Shown: positions 11,250-22,025 of the stretch, one piece after another
Layout of the letters: every line of letters begins with the position of its first letter
Position numbering within the stretch: the first letter of the stretch is position 1
Source of the DNA: Agapanthus africanus
Taxonomy: Eukaryota; Streptophyta; Magnoliopsida; Asparagales; Amaryllidaceae
Reading direction: 5' to 3'
NCBI GenBank assembly: GCA_030015575.1
Contig: CM057346.1
Location: forward strand, 114,185,899-114,249,898
DNA: 64,000 nucleotides
The notes under the pieces: model-generated
The model's database searches: none
Seen by the model: the letters and a program-made list of their open reading frames with translations, nothing else
What the model was told of the DNA's origin: nothing
Made by a program: the position numbers and the translations under genes

Positions 11250-13475
11250 TGTAGGGTTCCTAGGCACCCTAATGAGGTCTCACAAGGCATCGATCATGCC
11301 AAATTAAAAATTTACGGTGCCGAGAAACCCTAAACTACGGATCGATAACTAGATGTTTAGGCGAAAAAGAATTAGTTAACAAATTAACTAATGAGAATAC
11401 GGAAATACAACCTTTGTAGATCCGGTGCTCCACCTCCATTGCTCCGCAACGAATTCCTCTCCGCTGTCCAAAAAGAATCCGGGCTCTCGTGTCGGCTTCG
11501 TCGGAGAATGGGCAAGCTAGGTCGTCGATGTCCATGCCGAAGATGATCTACGTCGAGGCATCGATGAATCAAGCTCCACCTTCACCAAGTCATGAAACTT
11601 GTGAAGGAAACACACTCTACTACTTGGCAAGAGATAGAGGATGAAGAAATAGAAAGTGGGTAGACTTTAGAATTGGATTTCTCACTTATTTCCATCACTT
11701 GCCATTGATGGGGCAAGCTTTCTTCACTTAAAGAATGAAGAAGAAGAAGGAAATAGTTATGATAAGTTAATTAGAAAAAATAAAAGAATAACAATACTTA
11801 TCATAACACTAACCATGGTAATGTGTAGAGAATCAATCATGGTTAAATGGGATGGTTAGGGTTAAGCATGAGACAAAATGGTTGCTAAAGTCAAAGTCTT
11901 CATGAAGCTTCATGAACAAAACAAAAGAAGCCACCATTTTCTCATTTGCTTTTCATCTTCCAAAATGAATAAATGAATAAATAAATAAATAAATAGATAT
12001 GAAAATGTAAACCCTAACCATTACATAACCATGGTTTAAACTTTACACAAAACACAAGTTAGCATGCATCATCAAACATGATACATACAAGTGCACAAAG
12101 GTATATCGCATATACAATGCGCACATCCGAATGAGAAAATCCATCTAAAGTGAACCGATACTAGTTAATGCAAAGCAATATATCAAATATATAAATATGC
12201 ATTAAATCATTAAATCAACACTTGATTCAATGATCCGGTCATGTCGCACACAACCGACTAGTATACAATGTATCGGCTTATCGAATCAACGCTTGAATCG
12301 ATAACTAGGTTATATCGCATACAACCATTCGATACATTCATCGCGAGAATGAAATACGGTATTACATACACGCATTATTCTCGGTCCCGCACATATCTCA
12401 TATGCGCTCCTATTTCGTTTCGCTTGAGCCAGGAAACCTCTGTGTAGGACTCTAAAGACTCGTCAATACGCCGGCAGCAGGTGATGATCATATCAAACAC
12501 CCACAAGCCGCAAGCGGTCTGCTAAACGTAACGGCCACCCGGGTATTGAGCGATCTGAAGATCGACGAGCAAGTCCGCTCACACTCCAGTGAATCCGACC
12601 AGTAACACTACCGTACAGTCCGGTCTGATCGTCTGATCTGTCGCATATCTCGCCTAGGGGTGGTAAATGTCAGACCCCAATAGCTCAATAAGTCGTGTCG
12701 ATATGAGGTCTATAACACTTCGAGAAACCACTGGTAACACTTACCAGTAAATCTCAGCAACCCTGGCCAGGGATTTCCTGTTATAGCCAATCGAACACAG
12801 CACAACATCAACCCCCTATACCGGGAGAGACGAATCCCCTCCTATCGCTCATTGCCTCCATGTGACTCGGGACTGTACCCAAAAACCACCGTTTTGCACG
12901 CCCTCTTGGACGTGGTAAGATGGAAATCAAAGCACAGTGGGAACCACACAAGACTCTATGAGGATCTCGGGTCAACAGACTACTCTGTACCAGTGTCACC
13001 AGAGAACTGCCATCTGACGTGAGGTATAATACCATCTGGGAGTTCTCGGCGAGTCCGTCCAGTGTACCCAGTCTCTACTGAGCACCCGTATATCATCTCT
13101 GATGTCAAACACCAATGGATATGGGATCATCCATCGCCCATCTATATGGGTCGAGAAGGTATACGCTAGTCTACTCTGGTATATCGATGCCCCGTCTCGA
13201 TACACCCACGACTAGGGACTTTGAAGGATGTACTTATAGACTACCATGTCCCCACTAGTATGATCCGCATCATAGTCCAGGTAGTCAAGTACAGATCCTA
13301 AGGGCTTTACCAACATGTAACAGAGAGACAATCAGCATACACGTTAAGGTAAAGGGTAACCAGATAGCATACTATCATGTCGAGCAAGAAAGTCCTCCCT
13401 ATATATGTCCCAGCATCCACTACAATATACATCCTATGTACAGTAATGGCCTCTAGGGCATACATATAACTAACA
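11250..13475 (-). repeat. 5' LTR of nested copia element
   Basis: 2226 bp, TG...CA, near-identical partner of 3077-5294. Differences I read include T/A near 11441, G/T near 11454 and C/T near 12667. Followed by GCGGT, the right-hand target duplication, and then by resumption of Tat coding sequence. Confidence 0.93.
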
Positions 13476-13480
13476 GCGGT

Positions 13481-14598
13481 TTGGACTGCTCGTCACTGAT
13501 ATCAAGTTCCACGTCATTGACGCCAAGACATGCTACAACGCTTTGCTCGGGCGGCCCTGGTTACACGAGTACAACATCATTCCCTCTACACAACATCAGT
13601 GTATGAAATATTTCTGGAACGTCCCCGGAACTCAGCGAAAGTTGCCCAAAGGGAGAATGGAAACGACCGGGCTTTGGTATGTTCAATCCAAGAAACGGGA
13701 GCGACTCCGCGACTGTTACGTCATACACGACTTTGATAAAGAGGGAGATGCTCTATGGGAAGATGCTAACCCTGAACCAGAAAGAGCTCCCGCCGTGAAA
13801 ATGTCCAGTCCATCGTTCGAGGAACAAATAGACAAGCTTATAAGGGAAGCAAGTCAAAAGGTTCGGGACGACCATAATCGCGAAATGGCCATCTACGAGA
13901 AAGCCAGGATGCAACGCCTCCTTCAACAGACTGAGAAAAATGAAAATGCTTCTCCTTGTCAACCCGTTGTACAAAAGGCCCGACGCAGAGGAAGAAACAA
14001 ACCAAAGAGCGGGAAAGGCGTTCGACCGCGACAAAGAAGGTCCAAGAAGCCGTGCGATCAGGAATCGAGCGGCCAGGATTCATCTTTTATAAAGAAAGCG
14101 GGTCGAGCGTACTCTTTTGCCCAAGACAAGACAAAGACGATACTTGATCTTGCCATAAAACATCAAATGATTATCCTCCCAGAATCCAAGCACCCCGAGC
14201 AAGCAGGTGAAGTCTCTTACCCAGACTATTGCTCGTACCATAGGGCAATAGGACATCCTATTGAAGACTGTTTCACCTTCAAGAACTGGGTCGAAGATCA
14301 ATATCAACAAGGCAGGTTCGCTCTATCCAGCAGCTGGAGGGTAACCCCGCTGCAGAAGTATGAACCCAAATCTATGAGGGTCGAACCAGATCCAAATTGG
14401 TCTTGGAAGCGAGCTCGTACCTGTTACGTGATAATGTTATCAAAAGAAGAACCTGAGGATATGGACAAACTCCCCTGGTGCTTCGAAAACGATGATGACG
14501 AGATAATCTCAGAATTTCCACCGGCGCCGAAAGAGCTGGAGGATGGAATACATACTACTGCAGATAACCTTAAGAAAATTGATTTGGGGACAGAATGA
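13481..14598 (+). pseudogene. Tat post-protease region with third knuckle module
   Basis: Resumes the Tat polyprotein: end of the protease domain (FHVIDAKTCYNALLGRPWLH, a landmark of gypsy polyproteins before RT), then a basic linker. Next comes the repeated block REMAIYEKARMQ ... YSFAQDKTKTILDLAIKHQMI ... C-x2-H-x4-GH-x4-C (about 14230-14275) ... NWVEDQYQQGRF. This block is about 100 residues and corresponds to those ending at 1362 and 2364. It is one long open frame (13543-14598) and the best preserved of the three. The region ends in TGA at 14596-14598, before which a shift to the next frame continues into RT. Confidence 0.7.
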
Positions 14599-15870
14599 CC
14601 CGAGGCCGACGTTCGTCAGTGAGTTGTTGTCCGAAGAAAGGGTGGCGTTGCTAAAAGACGTCATCATGCAGCATAAAGATTGCTTCGCATGGAACTATTC
14701 CGAGATGCTAGGATTAGATCCAGAGATTGCTTTGCACAAATTAGCAAAATCTCCGGACGTCAAACCGATCAAACAAGCGCCGAGAAGAATGCGGCTCGAG
14801 CTTCAGATGAGCATCAATGCCAAGGTCAAAAAGCTAATCTACTCCGGCTTCATCCAAGAGGTTCAATATCTTGACTGGATCGCTAACATTGTCCCAGTGA
14901 TGAAGAAAATGGGACGGTGCGCATCTGCGTAGACTTTCGGGATCTCAATAAAGCCTGCCCGAAGGACGACTTCCCAGTACTGGTCACCGAACTGATGATA
15001 GACAATACGTCCACTCATGAGGTTTTCTCCTTCATGGACAACTTATCAGGATACAATCAGATAAAGATGCACCCTGAGGACCAGAAACATACCGCTTTCC
15101 GGACCCCTATGGGCATATTCTGCTACAAGGTGATGCCCTTCGGTTTAAAGAACACCGGTGCCACCTATCAGAGGGCTATGACGAAGATCTTCGATGACCT
15201 CATACATGAAGTCGTCGAGTGCTATATCGACGACCTCATTGTTAAAAGCAAATCATACGAGGAACATTTAGAGCATCTGAAGACCGTATTTCAACGCCTT
15301 CGGAAATACAACTTGAAGATGAACCCTCTCAAATGCGCGTTCGGAGTCTCCTCGGGCAAATTCCTGGGATTCATCGTCCGACACCGAGGCATCGAGATAG
15401 AACCGTCGAAGATCAAGGCGATCATGGAAATGCCTCCGCCAAGGACTCTCAAGCAATTGCGGTCTCTCCAAGGAAAGCTCGCGTACATCCGGCGATTTAT
15501 AGCCAATCTTTCAGGAAAGTGCCATCCTTACAGTCACCTGATGAAAAAGGGAACCCCGTTCTTATGGGATCACAAATGCCAAAGCGCACTGGACGAAATC
15601 AAGCAATACCTGCAGAAACCGCTGGTGCTAACCGCTCCGGTCAAAGGAAAACGTCTCGTCCTGTACACAACAGCCCTTGAAAGTTCTTTAGGTGCGCTAT
15701 GGGCACAAGAAAACGACCAAAGGAAGGAGAGAGCCCTCTACTATCTGAGTCGAGTTCTCCTGTGGGCAGAAAGCAATTACTCTCCCATTGAAAAGCACTG
15801 CCTGGTGTTGATCTTCGCAATAACGAAGCTCAGCCACTATGCATTGGCATATGAGGTCCATCTCATATGA
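14599..15870 (+). pseudogene. pol: Tat reverse transcriptase and RNase H
   Basis: RNA-dependent DNA polymerase. The N-terminal part (to about 14916) has the gypsy landmarks HKDCFAWNYSEMLGLDP and PIKQAPRRM. One base missing in the A-run near 14907 shifts the frame. Then come ICVDFRDLNKACPKDDFP, GYNQIKMHPEDQ, the TAFRTPMGIFCYKVMPFGLKN motif and the catalytic box YIDD (15223-15234, intact). The connection domain follows, then an RNase H with DHKCQSALDEIKQYL ... YYLSRVL ... YSPIEKHCLVL. The frame 14917-15867 is open for 317 codons and stops at TGA 15868-15870, where the family continues (S-x-L/V-DPLKYL). Confidence 0.85.
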
Positions 15871-16706
15871 AAAGTGGATCCTCTCAAATACTTGATGTTG
15901 AAGGCCATATTAATAGGATGCCTCACTAAATGGGCCGTGCTCTTGATGGAATTCTAGATAACTTATCGGCCTCTTAAAGCAGTGAAAGGCCAGGCCATCG
16001 CCGACTTCCCCGCTGAGCATCCGATACCTGCCGATTCTCCTTTGAATTGCGAACTGCCAGACGAACATGCGTTTGACACGATCGACGGTGGTGATATCCG
16101 GTAGGAACTCTATTTGGATGGGGCGTCCTCCATGAAGAAGCGCAAACAAAGCACTCCTATAATCAAATCGGGGGTAGGCCTCATCTTCGTGACTCCACAG
16201 GGAGGAATAATGCGATTTGCCTTTTCCTTAACAGAGCCTGAGGACGAACAACGAAGCCGAGTATGAAGCTTTGATAGTAGGTCTCGAGATCGCCATCGAC
16301 ATAGGAATTGAAAACTTCCTCATATACGGAGACTCCCAACTGATCGTCAGTCAAGTAAACAGCGACTATCAGACATGCAAGCTTGAGTTGGTAAAATACG
16401 GCAAGAAAGTACAACGACTGCTGACTCAAATTCCTTCCTACACCTTGGAAAGCATACCGCGTGTGGAAAATAGCAAGACGGATGCATTAGTCAAGCTCGC
16501 TAAAGAATTGGCTGACGAAAACCTCGATGACATGAGGATCATTGTGCAAAGACGTCGGGTTCTCGCACCGGCAGAAATATCTCCGGAGTCGTCCCGAAAA
16601 AAAGGGAGCGACCGAGCAAACGACTCTACAAATAAAAGACCAGGAAAAGGTTACCGATTTGAGGGAATTCTTTATAGACTACTTCAAATCCCGTCGAACA
16701 CCTGAA
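15871..16706 (+). pseudogene. Tat second (archaeal-type) RNase H
   Basis: Downstream of the RT-linked RNase H lies the DPLKYL...GQAIADF linker, then a second RNase H: LYLDGASS (Asp 16117-16119), a frameshift near 16255, NNEAEYEALIVGLEIA, IYGDSQLIVSQVN, and ENSKTDALVKLA carrying the last acidic residue. This domain is a hallmark of Tat elements and absent from Athila. It is interrupted by TAG stops near 15955 and 16102 and by the frameshift. Catalytic residues D, E, D and D are all still visible across frames. Confidence 0.75.
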
Positions 16707-16739
16707 GATGCGTCTTCAAGACATCAGCTTATAAAATGA

Positions 16740-17907
16740 GCTCTATCTTTTGCTTTCGTCAATGATACTCTGTATAAGAGATCATTTGATTCTCTATGGC
16801 TAAGATGCCTGGGACCCGAAGAAGCAAGAAGAGTCGTCCAAGAAACTCACGATGGACTCTGTGGTTCTCATCAAGCCGGCCTAAGATGAAACTGAAGATC
16901 AAACGGATGGGTTATTATTGGCCCACGATGATCCAAGACTGCCTCGAGTACACAAAGCAGTGCCACTCGTGCCAGATTCACGGCGAATTTATCCATAAGC
17001 ATCCAAATCCACTACATCCAACGATGGCTAGCTGGCTGTTTGAAATATGGGGAACTGACATAATCAGCCCCGTCGAACCAGCATCGTCCAGAGGACATCG
17101 ATTCATTTTGGCGACAACTGATTACTTCTCCAAATGGGTAGAAGTAGTACCGCTGAGGGAAGTGAAGACGGAGAATATCCTCCATTTCTTCAAGACACAC
17201 GCATTTATCGGTTTGGAACTCCGCAACGGATTATCTCCAATAACGGGCCAGCCTATAGAAGCCATAAGATCAGCCGCTTCGCACAACAACATAACATAGA
17301 CTGGAGATACTCCTCAGTCTATAATCCCCGAGCTAACGGTCTAGCTGAGGCTTTTAACAAGACCTTGACGAAGATCGTGAAAAAGACGGTGTCTCGAAAT
17401 AAAAATAACTGGCATGAGAGATTGCATGAAGCTCTCTGGGCATATCGGACTACGTTCAAAACGGCCACGAACACAACTCCGTACGCATTGGTATTCGGTA
17501 CGGAGGCGGTACTCCCCCTCGAGATAGAGTTACCCTCTCTACGAATGGCAGTTCACTACGAGCTGACGGATGAAGAGAATGCTCACCTTCAGCTTGAAGA
17601 GCTCGATGCCCTTGATGAAACCCGGCTCATAGCGCAACAAAATCTGGAGGCTTACAAAGCAAAAATGATGCGCTCATACGAAAGATTGACTAGGCCGAGA
17701 ACATTCCACCAAGGCGAACTCGTACTAGTGGTCAAAAGACCTATGATCCCCAATCGTGCCAAACGGGGGAAATTCGAGCCGAACTATGAAGGCCCGTATA
17801 TCATAGATAAGGTCTACCAGGGTGGGGCTTATCTACTCATGGACATGCACGGCGAAAGGCCCTTCAGGCCGATAAATGGTCGCTTCCTGAAAAAGTACTA
17901 CGCTTGA
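16740..17907 (+). pseudogene. int: Tat integrase with GPY/F domain
   Basis: DDE integrase that would insert the cDNA. The HHCC zinc finger begins at HDGLCGSH (about 16850) and ends QCHSCQ; two frames are needed for it. The core has WGTD (first Asp, intact) and TDYFSKWVEVVPL, then after a frameshift near 17210 the second acidic site reads IISNNGP. The family has IISDNGP, so Asp is replaced by Asn at 17239-17241. The Glu of NGLAEAFNKT is intact. The C-terminus has the GPY motif PNYEGPYIIDKVYQGG and ends TGA at 17905-17907. Confidence 0.82.
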
Positions 17908-17994
17908 CGAGTCGTGGCCTAGGTCAATGATAGATGACGATGACTATGTCCGCTCTCTATCTTCCTAAGCCCAAACTCTATAAGTAGTAGCCGG

Positions 17995-18120
17995 TCAATG
18001 GACCGAAACGTCCTTAAACTAAAGACGGACCGGAACGTCCTTAAACTAACAACGGACCGAAACGTCCTTAAACTAACAATGAACCACTATGTCTTAAAAC
18101 TAGCTGTTGACCGAGACGTC
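17995..18120 (+). repeat. Tandem ~27-31 bp repeat, GACCG-x-ACGTCCTTAAACTAA
   Basis: Four to five copies just after the integrase stop, decaying to the right. The same core is dispersed in the Tat 3' LTR (23130-23400) and, inverted, in the - strand Tat LTR (43020-43260). Confidence 0.8.
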
Positions 18121-18185
18121 GATAAACTATGGTGGATTGCAGTGTCCCAAAGTTGATACAAAAAAAGAGAAAAAAAAAAAGAAAA

Positions 18186-18450
18186 CGGTATGTCCATAAG
18201 AAAAATGGGCACGGATGAAAACCCGAAAGGGCTCCATGAGAAAAAACAGTAGGATTACCGGCGAGTTTTATGAAAACCCGAAAGGGCACAACCTCGTTAA
18301 AATAAAAAAAAAAGAAAAAAAATAAAAATAAAACGGTATGTCCATAAGCAAAAAGGGAACGAATGAAAACTCAAAAGGGCTCCTTGAGTAAAAACAGCAG
18401 GGCTACCGGCGAGTTTTGTGAAAACCCGAAAGGGCACGATTTCGTTAAAA
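18186..18450 (+). repeat. Two 148 bp direct repeats in Tat 3' region
   Basis: Units start CGGTATGTCCATAAG at 18186 and 18334. Each holds GAAAACCCGAAAGGG-type phrases, a CCGGCGAGTTTT segment and a poly-A linker. GAAAACCCGAAAGGGC itself recurs within each unit. Confidence 0.8.
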
Positions 18451-18459
18451 GACACTTGT

Positions 18460-19930
18460 AAGGTCCTCTCGACTTTGTAAGGAGAAACCACCTGCGTGGG
18501 ATCCTTACGACTCACAAGGGAGCAACGTACTTAGGGATCCCCACGATTCCTAAGAAGAAATTACACTTGCGAGATTCTCACGACTCGTAAGGAGAACCCT
18601 CTTATAAGACCCTCACGGCTCATAAGATTTGAAAGTCTTAAGCTACAGGGATCTAAACTTGTTCTTAAGCAGCCACCACAACTTCCGACACTGCCCTAAA
18701 GCGGTTCTATATTGACCCTTGTTTACAATCACATGCGCGAATAAACATTTCCCTAACGAAGTCCCATCCAATACTAGGGATATGTCTATAAGGTGAACAA
18801 CCCTTATAAGTCCTCTCGACATAGAAGGGGAAAATACACTTGTAAGATACTTACGACTTATAAGAAACTATGCACATAGTAATCCTCACGATTCCTAAGG
18901 AGAAAACACACCTACGAGATCCTCACGACTCGCAGGGAAAAATACCTTTATAAGACCCAAACGGCTCATGAAGTCAAAAGCCTTAGTCGACAGGATCCTA
19001 ACCCTGTTCGCTAAGCCACCTTTGTTCGACATCGACAGAGGCAAATGATGATTCGCTGCGGACAATATTCCAGTTGTAGCGGTGCTGATGCCGAAATCAG
19101 TGTCTAATTCTAAGCTTGCAGCAAAGAAGCCAGGGAGCCACACATGCATATGAAATAGCCGAAATGATGGGGCAACTTGCAAAAAAATAAGCAAGTAAAA
19201 AAAATGTATGCATGCAAAATAGCTGAAATGATCGGGCAACTCACAATAAAAGCAGCGAGTAAAAATAAAATAAATAGCTGAAATGATTGGGCACCGCGAA
19301 AAATAGCCATATGACCCCGCTCGGAAATACGTCATCAACATGGCCCCGCTGGGAAATACGTCATCCACATGACCCCGTTTGGAAATACGTCATCCACATG
19401 ACCCCGTTCGGAAATACGTCATCAATATGACCCCGCTCGGAAATACGTCACCCACTTGACCCCGTTCGGAAATACGTCATCCACATGACCCCGTTCGGAA
19501 ATACGTCATCCACATGACCCCGTTCGGAAATACATCATCAACATGACCCCGTTCGGAAATACGTCATCAATGTGACCCAGTCTCGGAAATACGTCATCCA
19601 TATCATCCCGTTTCGGAAATACGTCATCAATGAGACCCCGTCTCGGAAATACGTCATCCATATGACCCCGTTTCGGAAATACTTCACTTACATGTCAATC
19701 CCACTAAACACTTACGGATCCTCTCGATCCGTGAGGAAGAAAAATCTCTTATAAGGTCCTTACGACTTATAAGGGAAAACGCACTTAGGAATCCTCACGA
19801 TTCCTAAGGAGAAAATACACCTACGAGATCCTCACGACTCGTAGGGAGAAAAATCTTTATGAAACCCTCATGGCTCATAAAATTGGAAAGTCATAGGTGA
19901 CGGATCCTAACCCTATTTCCTAAGCCATCA
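18460..19930 (+). repeat. Dispersed ~230 bp modules with self-complementary segments
   Basis: Three related modules (about 18460-18700, 18780-19020, 19700-19930) each list the same phrases in the same order: ACTTGTAAG...CTTATAAG, TTAGGAATCCTCACGATTCCTAAG, ACGAGATCCTCACGACTCGTAGGG, TTATAAGACCCTCACGGCTCATAA. Each phrase is an imperfect inverted repeat able to form a short stem. The modules flank the 29 bp array at 19311. Confidence 0.7.
19311..19690 (+). repeat. Tandem array of a 29 bp unit, about 13 copies
   Basis: Unit ATGACCCCGTTCGGAAATAC followed by GTCATCCAC (29 bp). Copies near 19570-19680 have a one-base insertion (TTTCGG/TCTCGG). No unique spacers between units. The ORF over its end merely translates the repeat (RKYVI). 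Confidence 0.9.
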
Positions 19931-20155
19931 TCACCCTACAAAGATTCCAAGATGGACAGCTATATACTATCTACAGGCTACGCTTACTAAAATCACATGG
20001 CAACAACACAGCAAAGACAAGAAGGCAACAGTAGAACAAAAAATGTGTATCTTTTATTCATGAATTCAATTGAGTACAAGGAAAATCATATAAAAGAACA
20101 AAAATGGATACATGTTATTCATAGATTACAAGTGTTCAATCTATACAAAAAAAAA

Positions 20156-20595
20156 CTACTGGGTGGGAGGCGTCTTCAATAAATCAGCTAGCTCTTCGCG
20201 CACTCCTATCAACTCCTTCTCACGAGCAGCCCCCACGGCCGTGCTTCGCCTTGACAAATACGGCATCCTAAGGTATCTAAAGCCATTGGAGGCTCAACGG
20301 GAATCGAAGCTATAGCGGGCTGAAGAAGGCCTTCTGAAGTCCAATTAACCATCTCCACGGCATAGTTCACCAGGGGTGAGTTGGCGTAATGGATCGCCGT
20401 GATGGGCTCCGAGGGTACCGCGCACGAAAAGCTTTGTCAACCCCTAATAATCTGATTGTACCATGTCCCCCAGAGGTGAAGTTTCTGATGTTCTGGGTCA
20501 TGATCTTTGATCAAAGCTAGGACTTCCCGGTCTACAGGTGCTCCAGGGAATCCTCCTTCTGAACGGACGAACGGAAATAAAGTATCGAAAGACAT
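20156..20595 (-). pseudogene. Antisense additional ORF of the Tat element
   Basis: - strand coding-like sequence between the 3' repeats and the PPT. It starts MSFDTLFPFVRSEGG (ATG at 20595-20593), passes HQKLHLWGTWYNQIIRG then a TGA, shifts frame into a long open stretch (SEPITAIHYANSPLVNYAVEMV ... EGLLQPAIASIPVEPP), shifts again and ends AREKELIGVREELADLLKT-PPTQ with TAG at 20158-20156. With two frame changes the protein would be about 147 residues. Additional ORFs in this position, often antisense, are known in Tat elements, with function unknown; that is family knowledge. My reading of this copy rests on long open stretches, ordinary amino-acid composition and the position, not on a recognised domain. 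Confidence 0.55.
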
Positions 20596-20689
20596 GTCGC
20601 CTGCAAGGAGGGACAGAAGTCAACTGTCAGTCCTTTAATTTAATCTGACACTCGGTACTTTAAAATTTGTACCACACTGCAATTCAGTG

Positions 20690-20710
20690 GAAAGGGGACC
20701 AAAGGGGGAC
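20690..20710 (+). other. Polypurine tract of Tat element
   Basis: GGAAAGGGGACCAAAGGGGG-type tract just before the proposed 3' LTR start (TGACAATGC at 20724). The 10-15 bp gap between tract and TG is unusual, so the LTR edge may be off by that much. Confidence 0.6.
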
Positions 20711-21473
20711 CCACAAAATCTAGATGACAATGCATCAATTAATATAACAGCATCATCATTGGATGAGACTGTTAATTAATGAGGAAATCCTCAAGAAAAT
20801 TCTCATTGAATGAGTGATCCCTCAGGAAAAGGAGATAATCTCCCTTTGAGAGCAAAGCTCTATGACAGAGTGACACTTGTCAAACTTTAATCATGAAGGA
20901 ATAAAATTCCTTAAAGAGCCTGGCTCTGTAATGATGATGGAAAAATCCATCAAGAATTAATTAAAATTAATTTTTATGAATTAAAAATTCTGGGATCTTC
21001 AAGATCCATGAAAAAACTCTTAAGAGTTCTTCATCAAAAATTATGAAATCTGCACATAATTCGAAAGAGAAAGGCTCTGTTTATGGGATGAGAAACCCCA
21101 AAAGATCTCTTTAAATCTATGGGTTCATGAGAGAAAAGCTCTACTAATGAAACCCTAAATGGGTTTTCTGTAGATCAGAGATCTATAAAGAGCAAGGCTC
21201 TGTTAAAGGTAAAACCCTAATTTAGTGAAAGTTTTAAACTTTACCTGAATTTTAAAAGTGTTTTACTCTTAAGAAGTTCTTAAACAGAAAAGTTGTGCTC
21301 TGAACAAAAATTCTCAAAGAAGATGATAATCATCTAGAGGACCAAAGGTCCTATTTATAGGTATTGAACCGCCTCTTCAACTTCTGAGTTGATCCAAGGG
21401 CTCAGATGATGCCACCGCTGCACTCACATGTGTGCCACGTGAGCGCAACGTTGGGGGGCATTTGTTTCCCCCG

Positions 21474-21770
21474 ATCAGAGCAAAGCTCTGTTTTTGAAAT
21501 TCAAAATTCAAAATTGAAGCAACGCTTCAGATCCAGCGCTAGGTACGCTGCGCGCCACGTGTCAAACACGGATGCGCTAGCGCCAGATGCGTTGCGCCCT
21601 AGGCAGTGCCCCCAAATCAGAGCAAAGCTCTGTTTCAAAATTCAAAAATTGAAGCAACGCTTAAGATCCAGTGCTAGCGCTAGGCGCGCTGCGTGCCACG
21701 TGTCAAACACGGGTGCGCTAGCGCAGCTGCGCTCTGCACTGCGCGCCACGTATCAAACGCAGACGTGCTA
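21474..21770. repeat. 142 bp direct duplication within Tat LTR
   Basis: Copies begin ATCAGAGCAAAGCTCTGTTT at 21474 and 21616. Each runs through AAAATTGAAGCAACGCTT and GCCACGTGTCAAACACGG to GCGCTAGCGC. A third, partial GCGCGCCACGTATCAAACGC follows at about 21740. Confidence 0.8.
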
Positions 21771-22016
21771 GCGCAAGGTGCGCCAGTGCTGTAATTAAAA
21801 ATTCCCCACCGTTAGATCAAAAGATCTAATAATAATAAATTATTAATTAATCAGAATTAAAATTCTGTTATGCAAAGATCTTTCCAATCTTGTTAAAAAA
21901 AAGAAGATTGTCTTCTGCAAAGTAGACGCCTTAGGATCAAAGATCCAACGGTGGGAAATATTCCCAAATCAATCAGAGAAAGATCTCTTAAACTGATTTA
22001 ACAAATCAATTTGCCC

Positions 22017-22025
22017 TATATAAAG
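22017..22025 (+). promoter_or_regulatory. Candidate LTR TATA box
   Basis: CCCTATATAAAGGCC at 22014-22028, upstream of an A-rich, stop-filled transcribed-like leader. A second candidate, CCTATTTATAGG, is at 21350-21361 and has a counterpart in the - strand Tat LTR (44391). I cannot tell which is used. Confidence 0.5.

Larger units (their letters stand above)
3077..13475 (-). mobile_element. Complete Ty1/copia LTR retrotransposon nested in Tat pol
   Basis: 10.4 kb element read on the - strand. The two LTRs (3077-5294 and 11250-13475) start TG and end CA, the PBS matches initiator tRNA-Met (11237-11248), the PPT abuts the 3' LTR (5295-5305), and the flanks are GCAGT (3072-3076) and GCGGT (13476-13480), a 5 bp target duplication with one change. 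The domain order on the - strand (knuckle/protease, integrase, RT) is copia. All coding pieces are broken. By eye I count about 17 substitutions plus one 8 bp indel of a TAAA-type repeat between the LTRs, under 1% divergence, so the insertion is recent. Total internal length is about 6 kb, of which about 3 kb next to the PBS is not copia coding sequence. Confidence 0.93.

Noticed and set aside
19311..19754. CRISPR-like regular repeat
   Set aside because: Units are contiguous 29 bp repeats without unique spacers, in a plant retrotransposon 3' region.
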